Origin: an uncultured Oscillospiraceae bacterium
GTDB taxonomy: Bacteria > Bacillota > Clostridia > Oscillospirales > Oscillospiraceae
Assembly (NCBI GenBank): GCA_910578735.1
Contig: CAJTSQ010000052.1
Coordinates: 1 to 13,424, forward strand
Direction: 5' to 3'
DNA: 13,424 nucleotides
The notes beneath the pieces are model-generated. The model did no database searches, was not told the DNA's origin, and saw only the letters and a list, made by a program, of their open reading frames with translations. A program made the translations under genes and the position numbers. How positions within the stretch are numbered: the stretch's first letter is position 1; each line of letters starts with the position of its first letter. This document shows, in pieces, positions 6,810 through 13,369 of the stretch.

Positions 6810-8108
6810 ATGCCACTTTGGATGGAAGAATTTGGGAAAAAATCTATCACAGCCCAGCAAGCCGCCAACCTGATTAAAAGCGGCGACAGAATCATGACCG
6901 GCAACCGTGACTGCCGCGCCGTGCTGCGCAGGGTGGCCGCCCGGACCGATCTGAAAAATGTGTTCTATTACGCGCCCATCATCAATTTTGTCCCCGAAGG
7001 GGAGACCATAGGCGGGGGCCTGCGCCCCATCACCAGCTTTTTGAACAGCAGCTCCCACCAGCTGTTTTCCGAGGGGCGGCTGGATTTTATCCCCTCGGAG
7101 TACTGGCACTACAACAAGACAGCCGCCGTGGGCTTACAGTGCAACGTGGCCTTTATCGAGGTCACCCGGCCCGACCAAAACGGCTACATGTCCATGGGCA
7201 CCTGCACCGACTTTGTTCGCCAGGCCTGCCGGAACGCTGACCTGGTTATCGCCGAGACCAACACCAACTTTCCATTTCTCTACGGCAGCAACATGATCCA
7301 TGTGAGCGAGGTGGACTACATTGTGGACACCGACGCGGAAAACTACCTGATGGAAGGCCCCGGGGTGGATGAGGACCGGGAGAACGAGGAAGTCTACCGG
7401 GCCATCGGCGGCTATCTGTCTGAGCTGATTCCCGACGAGGCCACCATCGAGGTGGGCCTGGGCCGGCTGAACGCGGCCTCTCTGATGCACCTGGAGCCCA
7501 AGCGGGATTTGGGGGTCCACACCGAGGTCTATGGCGATATCCTGATGCTGCTGACCCAGCGGGGCATGATCACCAACGCGAAAAAGACCGACCACCCCGG
7601 CAAGGCCGTCTTTACCCAGGTTGTGGGCACCAAGCCCCTGTTTGACTGGCTGGATCACAACCTGGGGGTGGAGCTGAACAGCTGCCAGGAGGTACTTAAC
7701 CCGGGCAACATCTACCGTCAGCACCGTATGACCGCCATCAACAACGCGGTGGAGGTGGACCTGATGGGCCAGGCCAACGCGGAGTTCCTGAAGGGCAGGC
7801 AGTACAGCGGCATGGGCGGCATCTGCAATTTCGCCTCTGCTGCCACCGCCAATCTGGAGGGCAAATCCATTGTAGTGCTGGAGTCCATGACCAAAAACGG
7901 GAAGTTTTCAAAGATCACCCCCTGCTTCAAGCCGGGCACGCCGGTCAGCCTGCCCCGGTCGGTTATCGAATATGTGGTGACGGAGCAGGGGATCGCCCGG
8001 CTGGGCGGCAAAACGCCGGCCCAGCGGACACGGGAGCTGATTCAGGTTGCCCACCCCAAGTTCAGGGAGGAGCTGACCTTCCAGGCCAGAGAGATGGGGC
8101 TGCTCTGA
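6810..8108 (+). CDS. Acyl-CoA:carboxylate CoA-transferase (acetyl-CoA hydrolase/transferase, 4-hydroxybutyrate CoA-transferase-like)
   Basis: The 432-residue protein has the length of the 4-hydroxybutyrate/butyryl-CoA:acetate CoA-transferases. Landmarks are 'LGVHTEVYGD' with E239, the position of the glutamate forming the CoA-thioester intermediate in that family (Glu238 of AbfT). Others are 'AINNAVEVDLMGQANAE' (309-325), 'RQYSGMGG' (330-337) and the C-terminal 'YVVTEQGIARLGGKT'. It would activate the pathway acid using acetyl-CoA or a recycled product-CoA without spending ATP. After 'QYSGMGG' most relatives read Q-V/L-D-F, here I-C-N-F. The 'GDRIMTGNRDCRAVL' start also differs from common forms, so the acid may be unusual. 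The start has an AGGAGG site. The ATG lies 21 bases past the crotonase stop. Confidence 0.9.
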   Translation: MPLWMEEFGKKSITAQQAANLIKSGDRIMTGNRDCRAVLRRVAARTDLKNVFYYAPIINFVPEGETIGGGLRPITSFLNSSSHQLFSEGRLDFIPSEYWHYNKTAAVGLQCNVAFIEVTRPDQNGYMSMGTCTDFVRQACRNADLVIAETNTNFPFLYGSNMIHVSEVDYIVDTDAENYLMEGPGVDEDRENEEVYRAIGGYLSELIPDEATIEVGLGRLNAASLMHLEPKRDLGVHTEVYGDILMLLTQRGMITNAKKTDHPGKAVFTQVVGTKPLFDWLDHNLGVELNSCQEVLNPGNIYRQHRMTAINNAVEVDLMGQANAEFLKGRQYSGMGGICNFASAATANLEGKSIVVLESMTKNGKFSKITPCFKPGTPVSLPRSVIEYVVTEQGIARLGGKTPAQRTRELIQVAHPKFREELTFQAREMGLL

Positions 8109-8129
8109 AGGTCCGGGCTCCCAACAACA

Positions 8130-8154
8130 GGCCGCGCCGCCTCATGGCGCGGCC
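8130..8154 (+). other. Intercistronic GC-rich stem-loop (CoA-transferase / acyl-CoA dehydrogenase)
   Basis: GGCCGCGCC (8130-8138) and GGCGCGGCC (8146-8154) form a perfect nine-pair stem with a seven-base loop. No T-tract follows, and the next ribosome site starts about ten bases on. It resembles the 5299-5321 hairpin in stem length, GC content and position between genes. Likely roles are transcript processing, message stability or control of access to the downstream ribosome site. Confidence 0.6.
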
Positions 8155-8172
8155 AGCAGTACGGAGGTAATT

Positions 8173-9321
8173 ATGGATTTTAAATTAGACAAAGCGCACC
8201 AGCTCCAGCGGGAGCTGTTTCGGAACTTCGCCGAGGCGGAAATCCGGCCTCTGGCCAAGGAGATGGATGAGAAGGAAGCCTACGACATGGACCTTCTGGC
8301 CAAGCTGCAGCGCTATGGCTTCCTGGGCATCCCCTACTCCAAAGAGTACGGCGGAGCCGGCTCCGACACCCTGGCCTATACACTGTGCATGGAGGAGGTC
8401 TCCAAGGTGGACGCCAGCACCGGCATCACCATCTCGGTACACACCTCCCTGTGCTGCTCCTGCATCAACAACTTCGGCACCGAGGAGCAGAAGCAGAAAT
8501 TCCTGCGTCCCCTGGTGGACGGCAGCAAGGTGGGGTGCTTCGGCCTGACCGAGACCAACGCCGGCTCCGATGTCCAGGGCGCCCAGACCACCGCCGTGAA
8601 GGATGGGGACGACTGGATCATCAACGGCTCCAAAATTTTCACCACCAACTCCGGCTTTGCCGACACCTGCATCCTCTTTGCCCTCACCGACCGGAAGGTG
8701 CCCGCGGCCAAGGGGCTCACCGCCTTCATTGTGGACCTGAAGGGCACCCCCGGCGTCACCGTCAGCGACAACATCGAGCGTATGGGCATCCGGGCGGCCT
8801 CCAACTGCATCGTCTCCTATGACAACGTGCGGGTCAGCGCCGACCGGGTGCTGGGGCCTGTAGGCCGGGGCTTTAAAATTGCCATGGGCGCACTGGACTG
8901 CGGCCGCATCGGCATCGCCGCCCAGGCCGTGGGCATTGCCCAGGGGGCGCTGGACGAGGCCATCAAGTATGGCAAGGAGCGCAAGCAGTTTGGAAAACCC
9001 ATCAACTCCTTCCAGAATACCCAGTTTAAAATCGCCGAGATGCAGACCAAAATTGACGCCGCCCGGCTGCTGACCTGGCGGGCCGCCGTGGCCGAGGACA
9101 ACCATGAGGTCTTCGGGCCTATGGCCGCCATGGCCAAGCTGTTCGCCTCCGACGTGGCCAACGAGGTGACCCGCTTCGCCGTCCAGGCCATGGGCGGCTA
9201 CGGCTACTGCCGGGAGTACCCTGTGGAGCGCATGATGCGGGACGCCAAGATCACCGAGATCTATGAGGGCACCTCCGAGGTCATGAAGATGGTCATTTCC
9301 GGCTCCATGAAGCTGAAATAA
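8173..9321 (+). CDS. Acyl-CoA dehydrogenase, short-chain / butyryl-CoA dehydrogenase type
   Basis: The 382-residue protein has the full three-domain acyl-CoA dehydrogenase layout. 'GCFGLTETNAGSD' (121-133) is the first family signature. 'QAMGGYGYCREYP' starts the second signature at 338. 'TEIYEGTSE' (361-369) carries the catalytic base E365 at the position used by short- and medium-chain enzymes. 'ERKQFGKPI' (269-277) contributes to FAD binding at the dimer interface. Together with the EtfB and EtfA encoded next, this is the arrangement of clostridial enoyl-CoA reductases, where the enzyme works in the reducing direction. The acyl group is unknown. A GGAGG site precedes the ATG. The stop overlaps an ATG (TAATG), but the better etfB start is 15 bases further on. 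Confidence 0.93.
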   Translation: MDFKLDKAHQLQRELFRNFAEAEIRPLAKEMDEKEAYDMDLLAKLQRYGFLGIPYSKEYGGAGSDTLAYTLCMEEVSKVDASTGITISVHTSLCCSCINNFGTEEQKQKFLRPLVDGSKVGCFGLTETNAGSDVQGAQTTAVKDGDDWIINGSKIFTTNSGFADTCILFALTDRKVPAAKGLTAFIVDLKGTPGVTVSDNIERMGIRAASNCIVSYDNVRVSADRVLGPVGRGFKIAMGALDCGRIGIAAQAVGIAQGALDEAIKYGKERKQFGKPINSFQNTQFKIAEMQTKIDAARLLTWRAAVAEDNHEVFGPMAAMAKLFASDVANEVTRFAVQAMGGYGYCREYPVERMMRDAKITEIYEGTSEVMKMVISGSMKLK

Positions 9322-9335
9322 TGGGGGGCAGAAAG

Positions 9336-10124
9336 ATGAAAATTGTTGTATGTATCAAGCAGGTCCCCGATACCGCCGAGGTGAAGCTGGACCCTAAAAC
9401 CAACACGCTGATCCGCGAGGGCGTGCCCAGTATCATCAACCACGACGACAAGGCCGGGCTGGAAGCCGCCCTGCGCCTGCGGGAGCAGTGCGGCGGCACC
9501 GTGTCCGCCCTGTGCATGGGCCCGCCCCAGGCGGAGGGGGCCCTGCGGGAGGCATTGGCCATGGGCGTGGACGAGGCATATCTCCTCTCCGCCCGGGAGT
9601 TCGGCGGTTCCGACACCTATGCCACCGCCACCATCATCGCCGCCGCCCTGCGGAAAATCGGCTTCGACCTGATTATCACCGGCCGTCAGGCCATTGACGG
9701 CGACACCGCCCAAGTGGGCCCCCAGATCGCCGAGCAGCTGCACATCCCCCAGGTGAGCTACGCCGAGGAACTCCGGGCAGAGGGGGACAGCATGATCGTC
9801 AAGCGCCAGTTTGAGGACTGCTCCCACCTGCTGAAGGTGGCCACTCCCTGCCTGATCACCGCCCTGTCCGAGCTGAACGAGCCCCGCTACATGAGCGTGG
9901 GCGGCATTGTGGACGCCTATGAGAAGGAGATCACAGTGTGGGGCTTTGAGGACCTCAAGGAGGCATTCAACCCGGATTGGATCGGCCTTCAGGGCTCCCC
10001 CACCAACGTGTTCCAGTCCTTCGGCAAGCAGCTGCGGGCCCCCGGCGTGGTACTCAACAGCCTGTCCGCCGATGAGGCGGTGGAGGCCATCATGCAGCGG
10101 CTGATTCAGCGGCACCTGATCTGA
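9336..10124 (+). CDS. etfB: Electron transfer flavoprotein subunit beta
   Basis: The 262-residue protein starts at 9336 with the invariant 'MKIVVCIKQVPDT'. An in-frame ATG at 9321 overlaps the preceding stop but has no ribosome site, while a run of six G (9323-9328) stands seven bases before 9336. The subunit shows 'GRQAIDGDTAQVGPQIAE' (116-133) and the beta signature ending 'ELNEPRYMSVGGI' (179-191). It accepts NADH electrons and holds one FAD in bifurcating EtfAB or AMP in the ordinary mitochondrial type. The first-loop motif reads INHDD, where I recall INPDD in clostridial homologues. Pairing with an acyl-CoA dehydrogenase in an anaerobe favours the bifurcating kind, but this is inference. 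Confidence 0.94.
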   Translation: MKIVVCIKQVPDTAEVKLDPKTNTLIREGVPSIINHDDKAGLEAALRLREQCGGTVSALCMGPPQAEGALREALAMGVDEAYLLSAREFGGSDTYATATIIAAALRKIGFDLIITGRQAIDGDTAQVGPQIAEQLHIPQVSYAEELRAEGDSMIVKRQFEDCSHLLKVATPCLITALSELNEPRYMSVGGIVDAYEKEITVWGFEDLKEAFNPDWIGLQGSPTNVFQSFGKQLRAPGVVLNSLSADEAVEAIMQRLIQRHLI

Positions 10125-10139
10125 AAGGAGGCAGAGACC

Positions 10140-11219
10140 ATGAGTAAAGATATTTTCGTAGTAGTGGAACAGCGGGGCGGCGCTGTCCAGAAGGTCAGCA
10201 TAGAGCTGATCGGCGAGGCCTCCCGGCTGGCCGCCGACCTGGGCGAGGAGGTTACAGCCGTCCTGCTGGGCCACCAGATTGCCGACCGGGCCCAGGCACT
10301 GATTCAATACGGCGCCTCCCGGGTGCTGGTCATTGACCACCCCGTTCTGGAGCACTACACCACCGAGCCCTATGTCAAGGCCGTGACCCATGTCATCAAA
10401 ACCTATGACCCCAACATCATGCTCTTTGGCGCCACCTCCATCGGGCGGGATATGGCCCCCCGGGTGGCGGGCCGGGTCCACACCGGCCTCACCGCCGACT
10501 GCACCCGGCTGGACGTAGATGTCGCCAAGTACCAGGAGTATCTGCGTACCTCCACCTCCCTCTCCCTTCAGCCCGAGCGTATCGACAGCCTGGACACCTC
10601 CGACCGCTACCTGAAGATGACCCGTCCCGCCTTCGGCGGGAACGTGATGGCCACCATTGTCTGCCGGAAGTACAGCCCCCAGATGGCTACCGTCCGTCCT
10701 GGGGTGATGGAGATGCCCCAGCGCGACCCCGCCCGGACGGGCGAGGTGGTGGCGGTGGATGCCGGCCTCACCATGGAGGACCAGAACGTCACCATCCTGG
10801 ATGTAGCCGGCAACGACAAAAAGGTGGTTGACATCACCGAGGCCAAGGTCCTCGTCTCCGGCGGCCGGGGCGTGGGCGGACCGGAGGGCTATGAGCCCCT
10901 GCGCGCCTTGGCCGCCGAGCTGGGCGGCGAGGTGTCCTCTTCCCGCATCGGCGTGGACAGCGGCTGGATCGAGAAAAACCGCCAGGTGGGCCAGACCGGC
11001 AAGACGGTCCACCCGGGCCTCTACATCGCCTGCGGTATCTCCGGTGCGATTCAGCACCTGGCCGGTATGGAGGACTCCGAGTTCATCATCGCCATCAACC
11101 GAGACGAGACCTGTCCCATGATGAAGATTGCCGACCTGGGCATTGTGGGAGATTTAAAGGTCATCATTCCTAAGCTTACCGAAGCCATCAAGGCCTATAA
11201 GGCCGGGCAGGTAATTTAG
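10140..11219 (+). CDS. etfA: Electron transfer flavoprotein subunit alpha
   Basis: The 359-residue protein starts at 10140 with AAAGGAGG nine bases before the ATG, 15 bases past the etfB stop. The C-terminal FAD domain is clear: 'VSGGRGVGG' (239-247), 'QVGQTGKTV' (282-290), 'LYIACGISGAIQHLAGM' (294-310) and 'ADLGIVGD' (331-338). No ferredoxin-like extension is present at the N-terminus. The alpha FAD passes electrons to the acyl-CoA dehydrogenase encoded two genes upstream. It is the last gene of the operon, followed by an intrinsic terminator about 70 bases later. Confidence 0.95.
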   Translation: MSKDIFVVVEQRGGAVQKVSIELIGEASRLAADLGEEVTAVLLGHQIADRAQALIQYGASRVLVIDHPVLEHYTTEPYVKAVTHVIKTYDPNIMLFGATSIGRDMAPRVAGRVHTGLTADCTRLDVDVAKYQEYLRTSTSLSLQPERIDSLDTSDRYLKMTRPAFGGNVMATIVCRKYSPQMATVRPGVMEMPQRDPARTGEVVAVDAGLTMEDQNVTILDVAGNDKKVVDITEAKVLVSGGRGVGGPEGYEPLRALAAELGGEVSSSRIGVDSGWIEKNRQVGQTGKTVHPGLYIACGISGAIQHLAGMEDSEFIIAINRDETCPMMKIADLGIVGDLKVIIPKLTEAIKAYKAGQVI

Positions 11220-11286
11220 CCCCTCGCTCTTATTCCTCTCCCTATGGCTGCCTTAAAACGGTCCTCCCTCGGTCTGTGAAAGGCAG

Positions 11287-11340
11287 CAGCCGCCCTCGGC
11301 CTGCCGGATGAGTTCCGATAGGCTGAGGGCGGCTGTTTTT
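11287..11340 (+). terminator. Strong intrinsic terminator of the catabolic operon
   Basis: CAGCCGCCCTCGGCC (11287-11301) pairs with GGCTGAGGGCGGCTG (11321-11335) along 15 positions with one G-T wobble, and TTTTT follows at 11336-11340. It ends the run of genes that began at 2636 and isolates hsdM. Confidence 0.9.
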
Positions 11341-11411
11341 ATAAACATAAGCTGCTGCTCATACAGCGGCAAATTTACATTTCCCTGCTCCTGCTTCTTT
11401 TGAAAACCACA

Positions 11412-11440
11412 TTGACCCTGTACTCTTTTTCCGGTATAAT
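11412..11440 (+). promoter_or_regulatory. Near-consensus sigma-A promoter of hsdM
   Basis: TTGACC (11412-11417) and a perfect TATAAT (11435-11440) are 17 bases apart, and the hsdM ATG lies 28 bases after the -10. This predicts strong constitutive transcription of hsdM, independent of the upstream operon. Confidence 0.85.
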
Positions 11441-11468
11441 AAATCATCATATTCACGGAGGCAGAGCC

Positions 11469-13001
11469 ATGATAACAGGCGCCGTCAAGAATAAAATCGA
11501 CAAGATATGGACGGATATCTGGGCCGGCGGCATCACCAATCCTCTGACCGTCATTGAACAGCTGACCTATCTCATGTTCATCCGGTCTTTGGACGAAAAA
11601 GAGCTGGAGTCAGAGGGATTTGAGAACGCTTCCGGGGAAAAAATGCCCAAGATCTTTCCGGCATCAGCGGCGGGGCAGTCTATGCGCTGGAGCCGGTTCA
11701 AAAACAACGACCCCCGCCATATCTATGACGTGATGTCTCAGCGGGTGTTTCCGGCCATCAAAAAGCTGAGGTATGGCCGTCTTCCGGATTTTAACGCCCA
11801 GGGGGAACTGATAGAGATTGAGGACGCCTCCGGCAGGGCGGACGAGGGCGGCACCGCCTTTGCCCGCTATATGGACGACGCCATGTTCCTGATTCCCACG
11901 CCCCAGGTCCTGCAAAAAATTATTACCGGGCTGGACGACCTCTACGAGCACGACATTGCCGAACTGGATATGCAGGGCGATCTCTACGAATATATGCTGG
12001 GCAAGCTGGCCACCGCCGGTCAAAACGGGCAGTTCCGCACCCCGAAACACATCAGGGAGATGATGGTGGAGCTGCTGCGGCCCGCACCGGACGATATCAT
12101 CTGCGACCCGGCCTGCGGCACGGCTGGGTTCCTGGTCTCTGCTGCGGAGTATGTCCGGCGGCACTATGAGGACACGATGACCGCTGAGCAGTGGGACCAC
12201 TTTGCGGGGCCGATGTTTACCGGCTTTGATACAGACCGGACTATGCTGCGCATTTCCTCCATGAACCTGATGCTTCACTCCATCGGCAGGCCGGAGATCG
12301 ACTACATGGACAGCGTGTCCAAACAGAACCAGATCAGCGGGAAATTTACCATGTGTCTGGCCAATCCCCCCTTCAAGGGGACCGTGGACGCGGAGAGCAT
12401 CAACGACAATTTGAAAGCTGTCACCAACACGAAAAAGACGGAGCTGCTGTTTCTTGCCCTGTTCCTGCGGATGCTGAAAAAGGGCGGGCAGTGCGCCTGC
12501 ATCGTCCCGGATGGGGTGTTGTTCGGCTCCTCTGCCGCCCACAAGTCCATCCGCAAGGAATTGGTGGAAAACCACCAGCTCCGGGGGGTGATTTCCATGC
12601 CCTCCGGCGTGTTCAAGCCCTACGCCGGGGTGTCCACCGCCGTGCTGGTGTTCACCAAGACCGGCGCGGGCGGTACGGAGAACGTCTGGTTCTACGATAT
12701 GAAAGCCGATGGGTTCAGCCTGGACGACAAGCGCAGCGAAGTTGCCGGCAATGACATCCCCGATATTATCCGGCGGTTCCACAGCCTGGACGGCGAGGCG
12801 GAACGGGAACGCACGGAACAGAGCTTCCTCGTCCCCAAAGCGGAAATCGTAGAGAACGGCTATGACCTGTCCATTAACAAGTACAAAAAGACGGAGTATG
12901 TGCCGGTGGAGTACCCGCCCACCAGCGAGATTCTGGACGAGTTGGACAAGCTGGAGGCGGAGATCACGGCGGGCCTGGCGGAGCTGAGAGGGGTGCTGTG
13001 A
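11469..13001 (+). CDS. hsdM: Type I restriction-modification DNA adenine methyltransferase subunit M
   Basis: The protein has 510 residues from the ATG at 11469, behind GGAGG. The frame stays open upstream to 11400, but that would cross the promoter. The N-terminal HsdM helical domain covers about residues 1-170. 'GQFRTPKHI' (187-195) opens the methyltransferase domain, 'DPACGTAGF' (213-221) is the SAM-binding motif and 'NPPF' (299-302) is the catalytic motif for N6-adenine methylation. Near the end, residues 485-510 form the expected alpha-helical tail that contacts HsdS. HsdM needs HsdS to recognise its site, and neither hsdS nor hsdR is in the remaining 420 bases. It may be an orphan, or serve with an HsdS encoded elsewhere. 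Confidence 0.95.
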   Translation: MITGAVKNKIDKIWTDIWAGGITNPLTVIEQLTYLMFIRSLDEKELESEGFENASGEKMPKIFPASAAGQSMRWSRFKNNDPRHIYDVMSQRVFPAIKKLRYGRLPDFNAQGELIEIEDASGRADEGGTAFARYMDDAMFLIPTPQVLQKIITGLDDLYEHDIAELDMQGDLYEYMLGKLATAGQNGQFRTPKHIREMMVELLRPAPDDIICDPACGTAGFLVSAAEYVRRHYEDTMTAEQWDHFAGPMFTGFDTDRTMLRISSMNLMLHSIGRPEIDYMDSVSKQNQISGKFTMCLANPPFKGTVDAESINDNLKAVTNTKKTELLFLALFLRMLKKGGQCACIVPDGVLFGSSAAHKSIRKELVENHQLRGVISMPSGVFKPYAGVSTAVLVFTKTGAGGTENVWFYDMKADGFSLDDKRSEVAGNDIPDIIRRFHSLDGEAERERTEQSFLVPKAEIVENGYDLSINKYKKTEYVPVEYPPTSEILDELDKLEAEITAGLAELRGVL

Positions 13002-13021
13002 GAACAAATCTTGGTAGCTGA
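12998..13021 (+). pseudogene. Possible hsdS start, truncated after seven codons
   Basis: A GTG overlaps the hsdM stop as GTGA, the usual coupling of hsdM to hsdS, with GAGAGGGG six bases upstream. The frame reads VRTNLGS then TGA. HsdS proteins often start with a short basic or polar stretch followed by 'LG', so this may be the stump of a lost hsdS. Seven codons are too few to prove it. Confidence 0.28.
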
Positions 13022-13027
13022 ACATAA

Positions 13028-13068
13028 CCAGGGCGGACGCAATCGTTTTCACGGTGCGCCCGCCTTGG
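13028..13068. repeat. Long imperfect inverted repeat after hsdM
   Basis: CCAGGGCGGACGCA (13028-13041) pairs with TGCGCCCGCCTTGG (13055-13068), with one G-T wobble and one A-C mismatch, around a 13-base loop. No T-tract follows directly on either strand. It may end hsdM transcription weakly or form the edge of an element. Confidence 0.6.
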
Positions 13069-13162
13069 CTCTGCCTATTTCTTGGTCCTCTCGGCTTAGA
13101 GGCGGCCTTGCGTTCCGGGCCGTTCCGAAAGTGGGTACGCTCAAATCCTGCAAAGAAAACCA

Positions 13163-13204
13163 ATCATCCGAACCCATCTCCTATCGGAAAAAGGTTCGGA
13201 TGAT
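13163..13204. repeat. Perfect 12-base inverted repeat
   Basis: ATCATCCGAACC (13163-13174) and GGTTCGGATGAT (13193-13204) are exact complements with an 18-base loop. No T-tract follows on either strand. Confidence 0.65.
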
Positions 13205-13258
13205 ATGGATGTGGAGTAAGGGGTTAAAATCGATTTTCTTTCGAGATTGCGTCCAAAA

Positions 13259-13293
13259 CCAAATCGAAGCCCAGCGAAGCGGGTTCGATTTGG
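13259..13293. repeat. Inverted repeat with a single bulge
   Basis: CCAAATCGAA (13259-13268) pairs with TTCGATTTGG (13284-13293). The stem continues as CCC (13270-13272) with GGG (13281-13283) after a bulged G. On the minus strand it is followed by TTTT, so it may be a second weak terminator behind the tRNA. On the plus strand a ribosome-site-like AAAGGAGG follows directly. Confidence 0.6.
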
Positions 13294-13331
13294 AAAGGAG
13301 GAGCAGCGCAATGAGCGCGCTCTGACTTTGG

Positions 13332-13368
13332 AAAAAGTCGGAGCAAGCGATATGTAGCTTGCTCCGAC
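13332..13368 (-). terminator. Intrinsic terminator of the tRNA-Arg gene
   Basis: GTCGGAGCAAGC (13337-13348) and GCTTGCTCCGAC (13357-13368) make a perfect 12-pair stem with an eight-base loop. On the minus strand TTTTT follows (13336-13332). It begins one base past the CCA end of the tRNA, the classic position. Confidence 0.85.
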
Positions 13369-13369
13369 G

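Larger units (their letters stand above)
13002..13369. other. Gene-free stretch with four stem-loops
   Basis: No protein with a credible start is seen here. The stretch holds hairpins at 13028-13068 (13 pairs, one mismatch), 13163-13204 (12 perfect pairs), 13259-13293 (13 pairs, one bulged base) and the tRNA terminator at 13337-13368. It also contains a 12-base palindrome, AAAATCGATTTT, at 13226-13237. A strong ribosome site (AAAGGAGG, 13294-13301) leads only into a four-codon frame, MSAL, at 13311-13325. Confidence 0.7.

Noticed and set aside
5299..8154. Intercistronic stems read as operon-ending terminators
   Set aside because: The two large stems lack T-tracts, the third has only a six-pair stem and four T, and no convincing promoter follows any of them.
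8185..9105. Minus-strand open frame opposite the acyl-CoA dehydrogenase
   Set aside because: It mirrors a well-supported gene and its translation has no family motif.
9261..11057. Long minus-strand open frame (598 codons)
   Set aside because: It is antisense to etfB and etfA, shows no recognisable domain, and has the same composition bias as other shadows of GC-rich genes.
2636..11219. Carnitine (cai/fix) operon
   Set aside because: The CoA-transferase is of the AbfT type rather than CaiB, the transporter is SSS rather than BCCT, and no CoA ligase or FixC/FixX homologue is present.
11400..11468. Upstream extension of hsdM
   Set aside because: It would start translation before the TTGACC/TATAAT promoter and has no ribosome site. 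GGAGG before 11469 fits.
11664..13163. Minus-strand open frame opposite hsdM (499 codons)
   Set aside because: hsdM has methyltransferase motifs and its own promoter. The antisense translation has neither.
13011..13325. Plus-strand open frame of 104 codons after hsdM
   Set aside because: It runs through three hairpins, has no ribosome site at its start and shows no domain or hydrophobic pattern.
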